Shown: positions 1 through 7,711, numbered from the stretch's first letter. The stretch: DNA of 32,792 nt from Clostridia bacterium (GCA_017407305.1 JAFQWS010000040.1:1-32792), one strand, 5' to 3'. Numbers and translations are program-made. Notes: a model not told the origin generated them from the letters alone.

Positions 1-1314
1 ATTGATTATTTGGGACAAGATGCCCCCGGACAACGCACAATCTATCCCGAAAGTTTGGCATGGTGCAAAACTCAATACAAAAACTATGGTGGCGAGTCGG
101 TGCTCAGCACTTCGTGGTTTCAATACGTTGTCAACACTCAACACGCCGTAGAATACCTTGCTACCAGAAAGGAAGTGGGAAAAATCACCGTTGTTGCAAT
201 CAAAGACGGCGCAGACGTGGCTTTCCCCATTATGGCAATGGAAGAAAACGTTTCCAGTGGTATTGTCGTTATGGGTGATTTGAACAGAGAATTCAGTTAT
301 GATGAAGAAAAACCTCAACAAGCCTTGTACGAAATTGACGTTGACCAATTGACGGAAACAATTCAAGAGGACGTTCACGAACAAGCGTGGGAAATGGGCA
401 TGGCACCCCAAAGTTATCTTCAATTGATAAAAATTCCCGTGCTCAACGTTTCTGCCCTTTACGACAATGGCCAAACGTTGTTTGACAAATATCAGATCTT
501 CGAACGCTTTGAAAAAGGATGTTTTTCCGTTGTCCCCTATTGTTACAAATGTATTCCCGACAGCGTTTGGAAAGGTGTTGTTCAATGGTTGAAAAAGCCC
601 TTTGAAAGCAATTTGTCCATTGAAAGAACAACTTTGGATGGCAATCTTGCATTTATGGTAAAAGGCGCTCATTCCAAACAAAAAGTTCAAGTTTGGTACT
701 GTCGAACAAAAGGTCAATACGACAAATATTGGGCACCTGCCGAAATGAAGGTCGTGGATCAAAAAACCTATGGCGTGTGCAAGTTGTACAGCCAAGAAAC
801 GGTGGTACAAGCCTTTGCCGTCACCGAAGAACCTTTGCCAATTTCCAGTCCAGTGGTGCAAGAAGTTGTCTCCGACGTCAAGTTTTTGCCCAAACAAAAC
901 GTTTTGTACAATGGTACGGAAAACATATTCTTGCCGTTGCATCATGGTTGGCACGCATTTATGCCCCTTTTGAAAAAGAAAAAAGGACCTTTCAAAATTG
1001 ACGGTATGTACGGAACGCACTTTGCAACCTTTGCCGTCGTTGACGACAATATTGGTTTGGAAGAAATTTCAACTTTGTCTTTTGACTTGTACAGCGAGGC
1101 CGTCCAAGACGTCAAGTTGTCCATTGTGTCATTTGACAACGTTACTTATACATACGTTACCCCCGTTTCACAAGGACCTTTGTGGCAACATCAAGTTGTA
1201 TATGTAAAAGACTTTAAAACAGCCACAGGCGAAAGTTTTGAAGAAAAGAAATTCAAGGCATTTGCCGTTGACGCACCCGAAGGTGTAATTATCACAAACT
1301 TTTTGGTATTGTAA
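1..1314 (+). CDS. Alpha/beta-hydrolase-like protein, 5' end outside window
   Basis: The reading frame is open to the left edge (frame 1, about 437 codons visible), so this is the C-terminal part of a longer gene. A TTG at position 10 lies in frame, but nothing marks it as the true start. The stretch ITVVAIKDGADVA, preceded by a helix containing AVEYLA, looks like strand 5 and the nucleophile elbow of an alpha/beta hydrolase of the acetyl-xylan-esterase or dienelactone-hydrolase type. PVLNVSALYDN resembles the later strand that carries the acid residue. The usual G-x-S-x-G is absent: Lys or Asp sits where the serine is expected, so activity is doubtful. The second half (about residues 200-437) is beta-rich and I do not recognise it. 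The stop lies one base before the start of the signal peptidase gene, so the two are probably co-transcribed. The family call is inference. Confidence 0.45.
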   Translation: MDYLGQDAPGQRTIYPESLAWCKTQYKNYGGESVLSTSWFQYVVNTQHAVEYLATRKEVGKITVVAIKDGADVAFPIMAMEENVSSGIVVMGDLNREFSYDEEKPQQALYEIDVDQLTETIQEDVHEQAWEMGMAPQSYLQLIKIPVLNVSALYDNGQTLFDKYQIFERFEKGCFSVVPYCYKCIPDSVWKGVVQWLKKPFESNLSIERTTLDGNLAFMVKGAHSKQKVQVWYCRTKGQYDKYWAPAEMKVVDQKTYGVCKLYSQETVVQAFAVTEEPLPISSPVVQEVVSDVKFLPKQNVLYNGTENIFLPLHHGWHAFMPLLKKKKGPFKIDGMYGTHFATFAVVDDNIGLEEISTLSFDLYSEAVQDVKLSIVSFDNVTYTYVTPVSQGPLWQHQVVYVKDFKTATGESFEEKKFKAFAVDAPEGVIITNFLVL

Positions 1315-1315
1315 G

Positions 1316-1957
1316 ATGAATAAAGAAAAAAGCCGTTCAGGGAAAATTTTTGATCGCATACTAACCATTGCCATTGTTTTGTTGGTTTTGGTTTTGTTGT
1401 GCCGAATTTTCATCATAACCCCCGTAACAGTCAAAATGACCTCAATGTACCCCACCTTGGAAGAAGGCAACGTCGTTTGGATAAACAAGTTGGCACACGT
1501 TGAACGTGGCGAAATTGTTGTGTATTACAATCAACCTGTTCCCGTAAAAAATCTATATATGTTTTTTACAAGCATTTTCCCCAATGACAGCAAAGGGGAC
1601 ACCTATTTGCTTGTCAAACGCGTGGTGGCCGTTGCGGGCGACAAAGTTTGGGCGCAAATCAATCCTTTGACGGGCAATTTTCAACTTCGTGTCGTTGACG
1701 GTCAAGGAAACGAAATTGACGTGATAAATTCCTATACCAAAGACGGCCAACCAATCGACTATATTGAAAAGGAATTTTCTCAAGATTTATGTACTTATCT
1801 TCGTCAACGTGGACACGTCAGCCAAAATCGCGCATTGGTCATTGAAGAAGGTTTTATCTTTGCCGTTGGCGACAACAGGACCAATTCTGCCGACAGCCGA
1901 AACACAGGCCCAATTGCTCTAAGCGAAGTTGTTGGCATTGCCGTTGGAATAAACTAA
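1316..1957 (+). CDS. lepB: Signal peptidase I, bacterial Ser/Lys type
   Basis: This 213-residue membrane peptidase should remove ordinary Sec/Tat signal peptides on the outer face of the membrane. One N-terminal transmembrane helix (about residues 14-35) is followed by the catalytic serine box MTSMYPTL (Ser43), the lysine box VKRVVAVAGD (Lys101) and the C-terminal box FAVGDNRTNSADSR. The Ser/Lys dyad separates it from the two Ser/His SipW-type enzymes further along the window. The ATG lies two bases after the upstream stop, without a strong own ribosome binding site, which suggests translational coupling. A strong hairpin terminator follows directly. Length and motif order are normal for the family. 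Confidence 0.93.
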   Translation: MNKEKSRSGKIFDRILTIAIVLLVLVLLCRIFIITPVTVKMTSMYPTLEEGNVVWINKLAHVERGEIVVYYNQPVPVKNLYMFFTSIFPNDSKGDTYLLVKRVVAVAGDKVWAQINPLTGNFQLRVVDGQGNEIDVINSYTKDGQPIDYIEKEFSQDLCTYLRQRGHVSQNRALVIEEGFIFAVGDNRTNSADSRNTGPIALSEVVGIAVGIN

Positions 1958-1964
1958 AAAACAC

Positions 1965-1999
1965 AAAAAAAGACCTTTTTTGAAAAAGGTCTTTTTTTT
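1965..1999. terminator. Bidirectional intrinsic terminator
   Basis: An inverted repeat built on AAAGACCTTTTT and AAAAAGGTCTTT is flanked by an A-tract on the left and an eight-T tract on the right. It can stop transcription of the signal peptidase gene on the plus strand and of the PRC-barrel gene on the minus strand. Confidence 0.88.
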
Positions 2000-2022
2000 A
2001 TGCAAATTATTTTCAAAATGAA

Positions 2023-2062
2023 TTTGGTGTGCGTCAACTTGGCTTTTGGTGTGCACCAACTT
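2023..2062. repeat. Tandem 18-nt direct repeat at the 3' end of the PRC gene
   Basis: Two units (2023-2040 and 2045-2062), TTTGGTGTGCGTCAACTT and TTTGGTGTGCACCAACTT, differ at two positions. The second unit also forms part of a small hairpin, CACCAA (2055-2060) with TTGGTG (2069-2074), that spans the stop codon of the minus-strand gene. Confidence 0.6.
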
Positions 2063-2654
2063 AGTGGTTGGTGTTTTTCTTTATTTCTTGTGTATGCAAA
2101 CTTAGTTCCACCAATTTGCCATATCGTTTGACTTTGTCAAGCAGTACTTTGGTTACTTTACTGTCTTTTTTCACAATCAATTCATTGTCAAAAAAGATGT
2201 CTTTGTCGCATAGGCGACCAATCAAAAAGTCTCCGCCCACACTCAATTTTGGTATGGCAAGTTGGGGCTTTGCAGGTTGTTTTTTTGCGGTCTTTTTCAA
2301 AATTACAACGTCTTTAACAATGTGAACTTTTCTTGGCGAAAAGGTTTTTCCCGTTGTCAAAACAAAAGACTTGATTCTTCCTTTGCAAGAAAAGTTGACG
2401 TCACAAACGTTTCCCAACAATTTGCCTTTGGCAGTGTAAACAAGTTTATTCAACACAAATGGAAAGTCGCAATTTTCTTTTTTTGTTGCAAAAATTCCAT
2501 CACCAAATTTAATTGCATCAAATAAAAAGGTTGCTTTTTCCGTTTTGATTGCAACCAATTGTTCGTTTTGTATGGCAAAATCACAAATGGCACCCAAGCT
2601 TTCTCCTGTGGAGAGCAAAATCACCTGTTTGTCTAGTAAAGTTGATGCTTTCAA
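2061..2654 (-). CDS. PRC-barrel domain protein
   Basis: This is a 197-residue soluble protein. The N-terminus (residues 1-60), with LLSTGESLGAICDFAI, is typical of the PRC-barrel fold, a small beta-barrel found in photosynthetic reaction centre H subunits and RimM and in YlmC/YmxH-like sporulation proteins. A second barrel-like repeat follows (about 70-130, KGKLLGNVCDVNF), then a Lys/Pro linker and a third beta-rich stretch (about 145-185, GGDFLIGRLCDKDIFF). The start is TTG at 2654-2652, supported by AAAGGA seven bases upstream; no ATG in frame fits better. It is transcribed divergently from the SPFH gene and ends at the bidirectional terminator. Many PRC-barrel proteins act as adaptors or RNA-linked factors; the specific role here is unknown. 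Confidence 0.75.
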   Translation of the reverse strand: MKASTLLDKQVILLSTGESLGAICDFAIQNEQLVAIKTEKATFLFDAIKFGDGIFATKKENCDFPFVLNKLVYTAKGKLLGNVCDVNFSCKGRIKSFVLTTGKTFSPRKVHIVKDVVILKKTAKKQPAKPQLAIPKLSVGGDFLIGRLCDKDIFFDNELIVKKDSKVTKVLLDKVKRYGKLVELSLHTQEIKKNTNH

Positions 2655-2698
2655 TCTCTATTCCTTTGGTATAACATACAAAAATTTGTCCAAATGTA

Positions 2699-2728
2699 TG
2701 TACAAATTAAGTATATTTATGTTATAAT
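2699..2728 (+). promoter_or_regulatory. Promoter of the SPFH/zinc-ribbon operon
   Basis: A perfect TATAAT at 2723-2728 is preceded at 18 bp by TGTACA (2699-2704, four of six matches to TTGACA). AAGGAG at 2751-2756 lies ten bases before the ATG at 2767. Confidence 0.65.
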
Positions 2729-2766
2729 GTATCAAACAAACTTTATTAAAAAGGAGATTTACAAAT

Positions 2767-3810
2767 ATGGGTTGGTTCAAATCACAAATGTGGAAAGTTT
2801 TGGAATGGACTGACAGTTCTTCCAATACAATCGTTTACAAGTTCCCTATGGACGGCAAAGAAATTATGCGTGGTTCTCGCTTGACGGTTAGAGAATCCCA
2901 AGTGGCCGTTTTCGTTGACAAAGGTCGCATTGCCGACGTTTTTGAACCCGGCGAATACAAATTGGAAGCATCAAACTTACCTATTTTGTCTGGACTCAAT
3001 GCTTTGTTGTATCAAGACAAAAAATCACCTTTCAAATCTGATTTGTATTTTGTCAATACAAAACAATTTCCCAACCAAAAATGGGGCACAAAAAATCCCA
3101 TCACGATGCGTGATGCCGAATTTGGTATGATTCGTATCAAGGCTTTTGGCACCTACTCCTTCCGTGTTGTCGATTCGGCAGTCTTTTTGAAAGAATTGTT
3201 TGGAACAAACAGCACTTTCACGGTGGAAGCCATTTCCGATTATTTAAGAAGTCTTGTGTTGTCACAAATTGGCGACACAATTGCCGAGAGTGGCATTTCC
3301 GCTTTGGATATGGCAAGCAACTACCAAGAATTTGGCAATCTTGTAGAAAACTATTCCAAAGAAAAATTTGCAAAACTTGGTTTGGACTTGGTTGCTTTCA
3401 ACGTTGAAAACATCAATTTCCCCGAAGCAGTGGAAAAAGCCATCGACGAAAGAACAAGTTTGGGCATTTTGGGCAACAGTATGGGCGCATACACGCAAAA
3501 GAAAGCAGCAGATGCAATGGGCGATGCAGCCAAAAACACAGGAAGTGTCGGAGCAATCTTTGGTATGGGCGTGGGTCAAGGTCTTGGCGCAACAATGTTT
3601 GGCGCAACCAATCAAGCAACCTCACAACCCCAACAACAAGAACAAGGCAAACAAAAGTTTTGCAGTGAATGTGGTGCAAAAATTGGCGCATCTGCAAAAT
3701 TCTGCCCCGAATGTGGCGCAAAGCAAACTCAAGATGGCAAATGCCCCAAATGTGGCGCAGAAGTCAAAAAAGGCGCAAAATTTTGCCCTGAATGTGGAGA
3801 AAAACTTTAA
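2767..3810 (+). CDS. SPFH-domain protein with two C-terminal zinc ribbons (YdjI-like)
   Basis: This 347-residue protein opens with a conserved block (VLEWTD, RGSRLTVRESQVAVF, DVFEPGEYKL, NLPILS) that marks the SPFH/virion-core-protein-like family represented by B. subtilis YdjI. An SPFH-type helical region (about 170-230) and a Gly/Ala-rich stretch (about 235-280) follow. The tail holds four CxxC knuckles at C299/C302, C313/C316, C326/C329 and C340/C343, giving two zinc ribbons. In B. subtilis, YdjI works with YdjG and YdjH at the membrane alongside the PspA-like YdjF in the cell-envelope stress response. The next gene is a YdjG-like protein, so a two-component remnant of that complex is likely. 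No PspA or YdjH homologue is in view. A clear promoter and AAGGAG precede the gene. Confidence 0.87.
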   Translation: MGWFKSQMWKVLEWTDSSSNTIVYKFPMDGKEIMRGSRLTVRESQVAVFVDKGRIADVFEPGEYKLEASNLPILSGLNALLYQDKKSPFKSDLYFVNTKQFPNQKWGTKNPITMRDAEFGMIRIKAFGTYSFRVVDSAVFLKELFGTNSTFTVEAISDYLRSLVLSQIGDTIAESGISALDMASNYQEFGNLVENYSKEKFAKLGLDLVAFNVENINFPEAVEKAIDERTSLGILGNSMGAYTQKKAADAMGDAAKNTGSVGAIFGMGVGQGLGATMFGATNQATSQPQQQEQGKQKFCSECGAKIGASAKFCPECGAKQTQDGKCPKCGAEVKKGAKFCPECGEKL

Positions 3811-3815
3811 TACCA

Positions 3816-4916
3816 ATGAATGACAAATCTACACAAGTAAATCAATACAAATGTGAAAGTTGTGGTGCAAACCTTGTCTTTGATCCAGACAGTGGAAATT
3901 TGATCTGCCCTCATTGTGAAACGCAAATTGAATTGAGCAGAGACAACGACGTCAAAGAGCGCGACTTTTCCGACTTGACAAAAACGGAAAATTTGTGGGA
4001 CAAAGAAAAGGTTCACTCTTACAAATGTGTCAACTGTGGCTCGCAAACGGTTATGGAAAAAAGTGAAATTTCATCCACTTGTCCTTTCTGTGGTTCGGCA
4101 GTTGTGGTGGATCAAGAAGCCCTTGCTTCTGTCAAGCCGGACACCGTTATTCCCTTCGAAGTGAACACCAACACGGCAGTTGATGCACTTTTGAAGTGGC
4201 GCAAGCGTCGTTGGCTTGCTCCCAACGCGTTTAGAAAAATGGTTGGCGTTGACCAAATGAAAGGTGTCTATCACCCAATGTGGACGTTTGACGGATACAC
4301 AACCACTGCCTACGAAGGACGTTTGGGACGTACACGCACACGCGTCGTTACTCGCAACGGAAAGACCACAACGCAAACTTACATCGAGTGGTTCAACGTT
4401 CGTGGAACAAGACGCAACACTTTTGACGATATCATCATTTCCGGCGCAGAAACAATTGACCAAAAAAACTTGGATAAACTTCAACCTTTTGAACAATCTA
4501 AGTATTGTGTCTATTCCGATCAATATTTGGCAGGTTACGTTGCAAGCAACTACACCCTTGCACCGGAAAAGGCTTTTGAAATTGCCAAAGACAAAATGAA
4601 GAAAGTCATCCAAAGCGAGATTATGCAACATCACAATGCAAATCACGTGGACTATCTCAATTTAAATATGCATTTTGACGCAAAATCCTTCAAATATTTG
4701 ATGTTGCCCATTTACGTTACGGCAACAAAGTTCAAAGAAAAGGTATTCAATCAATTTGTTGCAGGTGTCGTCACACAACAAAAGAAAAAATCACAAATAA
4801 AGGTGGCTGGAAAATCCCCCTTGTCCCCCATTAAGGTCACGTTGCTGTCGTTGGGCATTGCAATTGGCATTGGACTTTTGGGTTGGCTTATGGCAATATC
4901 GGGATTTTTTGCATAA
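3816..4916 (+). CDS. TFIIB-type zinc-ribbon membrane protein (YdjG-like)
   Basis: This 366-residue protein starts with two zinc ribbons, with Cys at 13/16 and 31/34 and at 71/74 and 89/92. A conserved middle follows (DTVIPFEV, WRKRRWLAPNAF, GVYHPMWTFDGY, then an acidic and aromatic region), and one C-terminal transmembrane helix takes the last ~25 residues. This architecture matches the YdjG family often annotated as TFIIB-type zinc ribbon-containing protein. I chose the ATG at 3816, five bases after the stop of the YdjI-like gene; an in-frame ATG at 3792 would overlap that gene by 19 bases. Pairing with an SPFH protein supports a membrane-stress complex, with the ribbons in the cytoplasm and the tail in the membrane (inference from family). 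Confidence 0.85.
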   Translation: MNDKSTQVNQYKCESCGANLVFDPDSGNLICPHCETQIELSRDNDVKERDFSDLTKTENLWDKEKVHSYKCVNCGSQTVMEKSEISSTCPFCGSAVVVDQEALASVKPDTVIPFEVNTNTAVDALLKWRKRRWLAPNAFRKMVGVDQMKGVYHPMWTFDGYTTTAYEGRLGRTRTRVVTRNGKTTTQTYIEWFNVRGTRRNTFDDIIISGAETIDQKNLDKLQPFEQSKYCVYSDQYLAGYVASNYTLAPEKAFEIAKDKMKKVIQSEIMQHHNANHVDYLNLNMHFDAKSFKYLMLPIYVTATKFKEKVFNQFVAGVVTQQKKKSQIKVAGKSPLSPIKVTLLSLGIAIGIGLLGWLMAISGFFA

Positions 4917-4950
4917 AAGAGAAAATAAACTTACATAAAGGAGAACAAAT

Positions 4951-5148
4951 ATGATTACCAAAGACACAAAAGTGGTAGAAGCATTGCAAATTGACAGAAG
5001 AACAGCATTGGTCTTCCAAAGCTACGGCATGGGTTGCATCCATTGTTTGGCAGCAAACGTGGAAAGCATTGAAGAAGCTTGCGCTGCACACGGCATCAAT
5101 CTTGATGAAATGTTGGAAAAACTCAACAGCGTTGCACAACAAGGCTAA
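4951..5148 (+). CDS. DUF1858 small CxxC protein (hybrid-cluster-associated redox disulfide type)
   Basis: This 65-residue protein has the features of the DUF1858 family: a short helical domain with MGCIHC (Cys29 and Cys32) followed by a helical segment containing HGINLDEML. Related proteins are found alone or fused to redox enzymes and are annotated as hybrid cluster protein-associated disulfide domains. A redox or metal-binding role is likely, but the partner is unknown because no hybrid-cluster gene is in the window. AAAGGAG (4938-4944) precedes the ATG by six bases. A strong terminator follows directly, so the gene is the last of the operon starting at 2767 or has its own weak promoter. 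Confidence 0.88.
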   Translation: MITKDTKVVEALQIDRRTALVFQSYGMGCIHCLAANVESIEEACAAHGINLDEMLEKLNSVAQQG

Positions 5149-5166
5149 ACCAAACAAAAAGCATTT

Positions 5167-5203
5167 AAAAGGGCGAACAACCGATTGGTTGTTCGCCCTT
5201 TTT
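5167..5203. terminator. Intrinsic terminator between convergent genes
   Basis: A perfect 12-bp stem, GGGCGAACAACC (5171-5182) with GGTTGTTCGCCC (5187-5198), has a GATT loop and is flanked by AAAA and TTTTT. It ends the plus-strand operon and can also serve the convergent minus-strand gene. Confidence 0.95.
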
Positions 5204-5267
5204 CACGTCAAAAAGATGAGTGTTTGGTCAACTTTGCCATTTGAGACCGGGAAAACGGCTCGTTTGG

Positions 5268-5858
5268 TCAGTTGTTGGGAATGCGTATCTTTCTTGCCGA
5301 CAACAAAAAGTCCAAACAAAGGGCAAATGCACCCCCAATCAATGATGCCCATTGTTGTACAAGGCCCCAAGCTGTTGCAAGGTTGTTCAATGCAGGTTGA
5401 GGCAACAACCCAGCGTCAACAAACAAGGGCAAAACAAGTTTTACGCATACGAAATACATAAAGATAAACTTCAAAACTGCGCCGATTACAACGCCAATGC
5501 CTTTATAAAAGTAGTTTTGCCAAGGTTTTTTGGCTACAAACAAAAAAGAAAGGCAATAAATTGCAACGAGCACTGCATTTGAAAGTGCAATGAAAGGTAC
5601 CAAAACAACGTTGGGGTTAATTCCCAAAGCAAGAGCAATAAATGGTGTAACAAGTCCCACACAAGATGCGCCAATCAAACCGACCAAAGATGCCGAAAAG
5701 ATCAAAAACATATTGACGACTGCGCCCGTCAACAATTGAATACCTGCCAACGAACACAACCATTGACAAGCAACGGTAAATGCCAAAAGGGATGCGGTCA
5801 AAGTGATGAAAAAGGTTTTGTTGCCATTTGTTTGACCAAATAAAAATTTGTTTTTCAC
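5268..5858 (-). CDS. ECF transporter S-component-like integral membrane protein
   Basis: This 196-residue, very hydrophobic protein has about five or six transmembrane segments. Its size and the N-terminal pattern (short basic start, then a helix with FFITLTASLLAFTV and a segment with LTGAVVNMFLIF) fit substrate-binding S components of energy-coupling factor transporters. No ECF ATPase or T component lies nearby, as is usual for group II systems that share a common EcfAAT module. The substrate cannot be read from the sequence, and I saw no riboswitch in the ~52-nt leader. The start is GTG at 5858-5856, backed by GGAGGG eight bases upstream (5867-5872 on the plus strand). Confidence 0.7.
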   Translation of the reverse strand: MKNKFLFGQTNGNKTFFITLTASLLAFTVACQWLCSLAGIQLLTGAVVNMFLIFSASLVGLIGASCVGLVTPFIALALGINPNVVLVPFIALSNAVLVAIYCLSFLFVAKKPWQNYFYKGIGVVIGAVLKFIFMYFVCVKLVLPLFVDAGLLPQPALNNLATAWGLVQQWASLIGGAFALCLDFLLSARKIRIPNN

Positions 5859-5917
5859 AACGATTACCCTCCAATGAAGTTAAAAATTATTCGAAAGCCC
5901 AAGGGTTTTGCTAGACA

Positions 5918-5946
5918 ATTATAGACCAAAGGAAAAATTAAGTCAA
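5918..5946 (-). promoter_or_regulatory. Promoter of the S-component-like gene
   Basis: Read on the minus strand, TTGACT (5946-5941) and a perfect TATAAT (5923-5918) are separated by 17 bp. Transcription would start near 5911, about 50 nt before the GTG start. Confidence 0.8.
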
Positions 5947-6460
5947 CACGCAAAGAAAGGAAAAAAAGGGGCAAGGTTTAAAAATGAACAGGTTGGAAAT
6001 TGTCCACGTCAAACGAAAGCAAAACAGTCTTTGCAAATTAAATTGTTCAAGGTCAAATTATAAGAATTGACAAACTATTTCACAAGAAAAAAACAGGAGA
6101 AATTCAAATGAAAATTTTTAATAAAAGAGATTTTTCGCTTGTTGAATAAAGGAAGAATTTTTTTAAAAACGTTGTCAAAATTTTATTGTCAAAAGTTGGT
6201 TTTTTCAAGGAAAATTTATGTTCAAATTTAGAAGAATAAACAAAGAAAAATTTAGACAAAATCAAGGAGCAAACGGTGCAAATTTAACTAGAAAACAACC
6301 AAGTTTTTTGCAAGAAAAATTTAGGGGAAAAAGTGTCGAATTTTGCGCATTTTTTCAACTTTATTTGCCCAGTAATATTTGGCTTTTTTTAAAATTTTTA
6401 GTAACAAAAGCAGTAACAAAAAAGTAATATTTTTTGCCAAAATTTTTGTTTAAATAAATA

Positions 6461-6472
6461 GAACAAACGTTC
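6461..6472. promoter_or_regulatory. LexA/SOS-box-like inverted repeat
   Basis: GAACAAACGTTC matches the core of the Gram-positive LexA operator, GAAC-RNRY-GTTC, at every fixed position; the outer C and G of the full consensus are A and A here. It sits about 95 bp upstream of the -35 of the fibre operon and immediately left of two DnaA boxes. Function is inferred from the match only. Confidence 0.5.
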
Positions 6473-6478
6473 AAAAAT

Positions 6479-6507
6479 TGTGGATAAATCTTCAAAATTG
6501 TGGATAA
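6479..6507 (-). promoter_or_regulatory. Two tandem DnaA boxes
   Basis: TGTGGATAA occurs at 6479-6487 and 6499-6507, exactly 20 bp apart and in the same orientation. On the minus strand both read TTATCCACA, the strict DnaA-box consensus. Each is embedded in a longer imperfect repeat (TTCAAAAATTGTGGATAA and TTCAAAATTGTGGATAA). The surroundings are AT-rich, but no dnaA, dnaN or other origin-linked gene is nearby, so a DnaA-responsive regulatory or titration site is more likely than oriC. Confidence 0.65.
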
Positions 6508-6564
6508 GAACTCAAATAAAACTCAACTTTTTTTGGGAATTTCAAAAAAAATTTTGTTAAAGTG

Positions 6565-6593
6565 TTCACCTTAATTTTTCTATGGTGTATAAT
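6565..6593 (+). promoter_or_regulatory. Promoter of the SipW-dependent protein operon
   Basis: TTCACC (6565-6570) and a perfect TATAAT (6588-6593) are 17 bp apart. Transcription would start near 6600, leaving a leader of about 145 nt before the first ATG. Confidence 0.7.
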
Positions 6594-6745
6594 ATTGTCG
6601 TAATTTATCTGGCAATTTTTTTATGCGAAAATTGTCATTATTTTTGTCCTTTTTTCGGGGCAGTAAAAAAACGGGTTTTTTGACAAAAAAAATCGGCTAA
6701 AAAACCTTGGAAAAAATCCATCAAATTTAGTGAGAAAACAGCGTT

Positions 6746-7711
6746 ATGTCCAGCAAAAAATTGTTCATTTCAATCATGACTTTGACCGTCACAATTTTTA
6801 CTTGTGTCGCCAGCGTTTTTGCCTGGTTTTTCAACGCACAAACGGGTATGTTTGGTGGTGTCAACATTGACGCTTCTGACGTTTTGAAAACGGTTGTTTC
6901 ACAAGACGGTTCTACTTGGCAAGAGTCAATGACTTTCGGTTCGGCAAGTTACAACTTTTCCTTGCTTTCAGGAACGGGTACAGTGGTGGGTGAACAACTC
7001 AATTTGGTACGTCCCGTGGTAGATGGTTTGACCGGCCAAGTAAAAGTGAACAGCTCAGGTCAATGGTTGTTGGATTCGGCTCCTCAAAAAGATGTTGACT
7101 TTATTGAATTTGACTTGTACGTCAAGACAAATTTGCAATCGGTTGTTTCCTTTGGCGAAGAAACTTACGTACGTCCCAAAGTTGCTGACGTTGCCAACAA
7201 TCAACGTAAAGCATCCAAGTTGGGTTACACACAAAGCCAATATGGAAGCTTTTCCATCGACTATCTTTCTGCGGCAACGCGCATGTCTATCAATAAGGTG
7301 GACGACAACGGTGAAACACTTTTGTGCTTGTGGGCTCCCAACGAAAACGTTCGCCTTCGTTGTGTAGATGTAGACAAATTCGTTTTATACACTGACGAAA
7401 GCCAATTTTCCAGCGACTCGACACAATACCTCTTTACGGAATTTCAATATTTGCAAAGTTACTCTTTTTACGACAACGCAATTTTGACGGAAAGAACTGT
7501 TGAAAGTCAAGATGATTGGTTCGTTACCGACATTGGTGACTTTTCCTACGAAATGCAATTGACTGATGCTCAAGACGGAGCATATGTATCCCACTTTGTG
7601 ATTCGCATTTGGATGGAAGGCTGTGACGCAGAAGCCCACTCGGCATTGGCAACGGGCGATGCAGAAATTGAAATCAACTTGCAAATCGCAACAACGTTGG
7701 TTACTGGCTAA
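6746..7711 (+). CDS. SipW-dependent secreted fibre-type protein 1
   Basis: This 321-residue protein has a SipW-type signal peptide: short basic start, hydrophobic helix, then VFAWF with the predicted cut after Ala26. The mature part is beta-rich. It carries two motifs shared with its neighbours: an RxS segment leading to LWAPNEN in the middle, and IRIWMEGCD near the C-terminus, followed by an alternating strand. TasA/CalY-type proteins processed by SipW are exported and polymerise into matrix fibres, so an extracellular structural role is likely. The start has only a weak GTGAG upstream (6730-6734), in contrast to the strong site of the gene at 21850, so it may be made in small amounts. It is the first gene after the promoter. 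Confidence 0.8.
   Translation: MSSKKLFISIMTLTVTIFTCVASVFAWFFNAQTGMFGGVNIDASDVLKTVVSQDGSTWQESMTFGSASYNFSLLSGTGTVVGEQLNLVRPVVDGLTGQVKVNSSGQWLLDSAPQKDVDFIEFDLYVKTNLQSVVSFGEETYVRPKVADVANNQRKASKLGYTQSQYGSFSIDYLSAATRMSINKVDDNGETLLCLWAPNENVRLRCVDVDKFVLYTDESQFSSDSTQYLFTEFQYLQSYSFYDNAILTERTVESQDDWFVTDIGDFSYEMQLTDAQDGAYVSHFVIRIWMEGCDAEAHSALATGDAEIEINLQIATTLVTG

Larger units (their letters stand above)
5947..6745. other. AT-rich intergenic region without a convincing gene
   Basis: This ~800-bp stretch is markedly AT-rich. It contains a possible 13-codon open frame at 6108-6149 (peptide MKIFNKRDFSLVE) with AGGAGA seven bases before its ATG. A 69-codon frame at 6218-6427 has AAGGA six bases upstream, but its composition (Lys, Phe, Asn) is what AT-rich noise gives and it matches no family I know. 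Further right lie the LexA-like site, the DnaA boxes and the promoter listed separately. The ~145-nt transcribed leader after the promoter can fold GGTTTTTT (6674-6681) onto AAAAAACC (6699-6706). I recognise no riboswitch. Confidence 0.6.

Noticed and set aside
5859..5911. PreQ1 or other riboswitch in the leader of the S-component-like gene
   Set aside because: The ~50-nt leader does not hold the required stem and A-rich tail. The CTAGC that first suggested it lies upstream of the predicted transcription start.
6218..6427. 69-codon open frame in the AT-rich gap
   Set aside because: It has a fair AAGGA before its ATG, but the composition is that of AT-rich noise, there is no domain, and the frame lies next to other chance frames. 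It is described only within the gap entry.
6440..6600. Candidate replication origin
   Set aside because: Only two DnaA boxes are present and no dnaA, dnaN, parA/B, rpmH or gidA-type gene is in the window. A regulatory or titration site is the more careful call.
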